64,000 bases of DNA. Source: Bacillus sp. (in: firmicutes) (GTDB lineage: Bacteria > Bacillota > Bacilli > Bacillales > Bacillaceae). Each line of letters starts with the position of its first letter. Within the stretch, counting starts at the first letter, position 1. A model generated the notes under the pieces. The model saw only the letters and a list, made by a program, of their open reading frames with translations. It was not told the origin of the DNA and did no database searches. The translations under genes were made by a program, and so were the position numbers. The stretch is taken from NCBI GenBank assembly GCA_031180805.1, contig JAPSLL010000019.1, positions 1 to 64,000 of the forward strand. The letters are read 5' to 3'. Positions 63,902-64,000 of the stretch are shown piece by piece.

Positions 63902-64000
63902 TAGGTCTTTTACCTCCTCTTGATACATACATCATGATTATTGTTCCGCCTCCGTTCGAGCTATTCACTTCCATATGAAATGCTTCACCGAATGTCATGC
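63894..64000 (-). CDS. C-terminal end of a sensor histidine kinase (partial)
   Basis: Entering from the right edge, the minus strand encodes TFGEAFHMEVNSSNGGGTII and a basic tail ending at TAA 63894. The first part matches the closing strand of YesM-type HATPase domains (FG..F.....S..G.GT...). It overlaps the YesN-type regulator start, confirming a kinase-regulator pair. Confidence 0.75.
   Translation of the reverse strand, partial: MTFGEAFHMEVNSSNGGGTIIMMYVSRGGKRPNV

Overview
The window looks like a chromosomal segment of a low-GC, endospore-forming Bacillaceae bacterium. The evidence is strong AGGAGG-type ribosome sites with frequent TTG starts, four classes of Firmicute leader RNA (M-box, guanidine-I, T-box, yybP-ykoY), a YjcZ-type sporulation peptide, a des/desK/desR cold-shock module and a Bacillus-type LexA box. 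I see no rRNA, tRNA, CRISPR array, transposase or phage gene.

Layout. 0-6 kb: end of a membrane protein, a TetR-GNAT pair, a YeeE/YedE thiosulfate-type transporter, a corA gene behind an Mg2+ M-box plus a small leader ORF, and a guanidine-riboswitch-controlled pair of SMR exporters. 6-17 kb: a T-box-controlled MFS transporter, then a sulfated-carbohydrate locus. That locus holds a formylglycine-generating enzyme (FGE), two half-size CHR (chromate/sulfate-type) transporters, a cytosolic CxPxR sulfatase, a PTS EIIBCA permease and RpiR and ROK regulators. It carries two sets of shared cis-sites: paired TTCCCAA repeats at identical geometry in front of the PTS and sulfatase genes, and a 25-bp palindrome in front of the rpiR-like gene and the CHR-CHR-FGE operon.

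17-38 kb is an accessory stretch of small single genes: several GNAT acetyltransferases, two methyltransferases, a LexA-boxed DinB protein, lipoproteins, an alkyltransferase-like protein, an adjacent vat-vgb streptogramin-resistance pair, and at least two frameshifted genes. 38-47 kb: a MetX-like hydrolase divergent from a LysR regulator, DUF1659/DUF2922 genes, an ECF sigma factor overlapping an anti-sigma factor with an LCP-like domain, a DUF2207 protein and a chemoreceptor. 47-56 kb: a Mn2+-riboswitch TerC gene, an OmpR-type two-component system next to an adaptor-ATPase-permease efflux operon, an SDR enzyme and a soluble MCP. 56-64 kb: des-desK-desR with clear DesR sites, then a GH154 (DUF2264)-GH88 pair following a YesN-type response regulator and the end of its kinase.

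Functional themes are sensing and export of ions or small toxic molecules (Mg2+, Mn2+, guanidine, antibiotics) and use of acidic or sulfated glycans. The most novel unit is the PTS/sulfatase/FGE/CHR locus. The proposed logic is that a sulfated sugar enters by PTS, is desulfated in the cytosol by a sulfatase matured by the linked FGE, and released sulfate leaves through the CHR pair. Its two conserved operator types suggest an activator circuit for uptake and hydrolysis and a repressor circuit for FGE and export.
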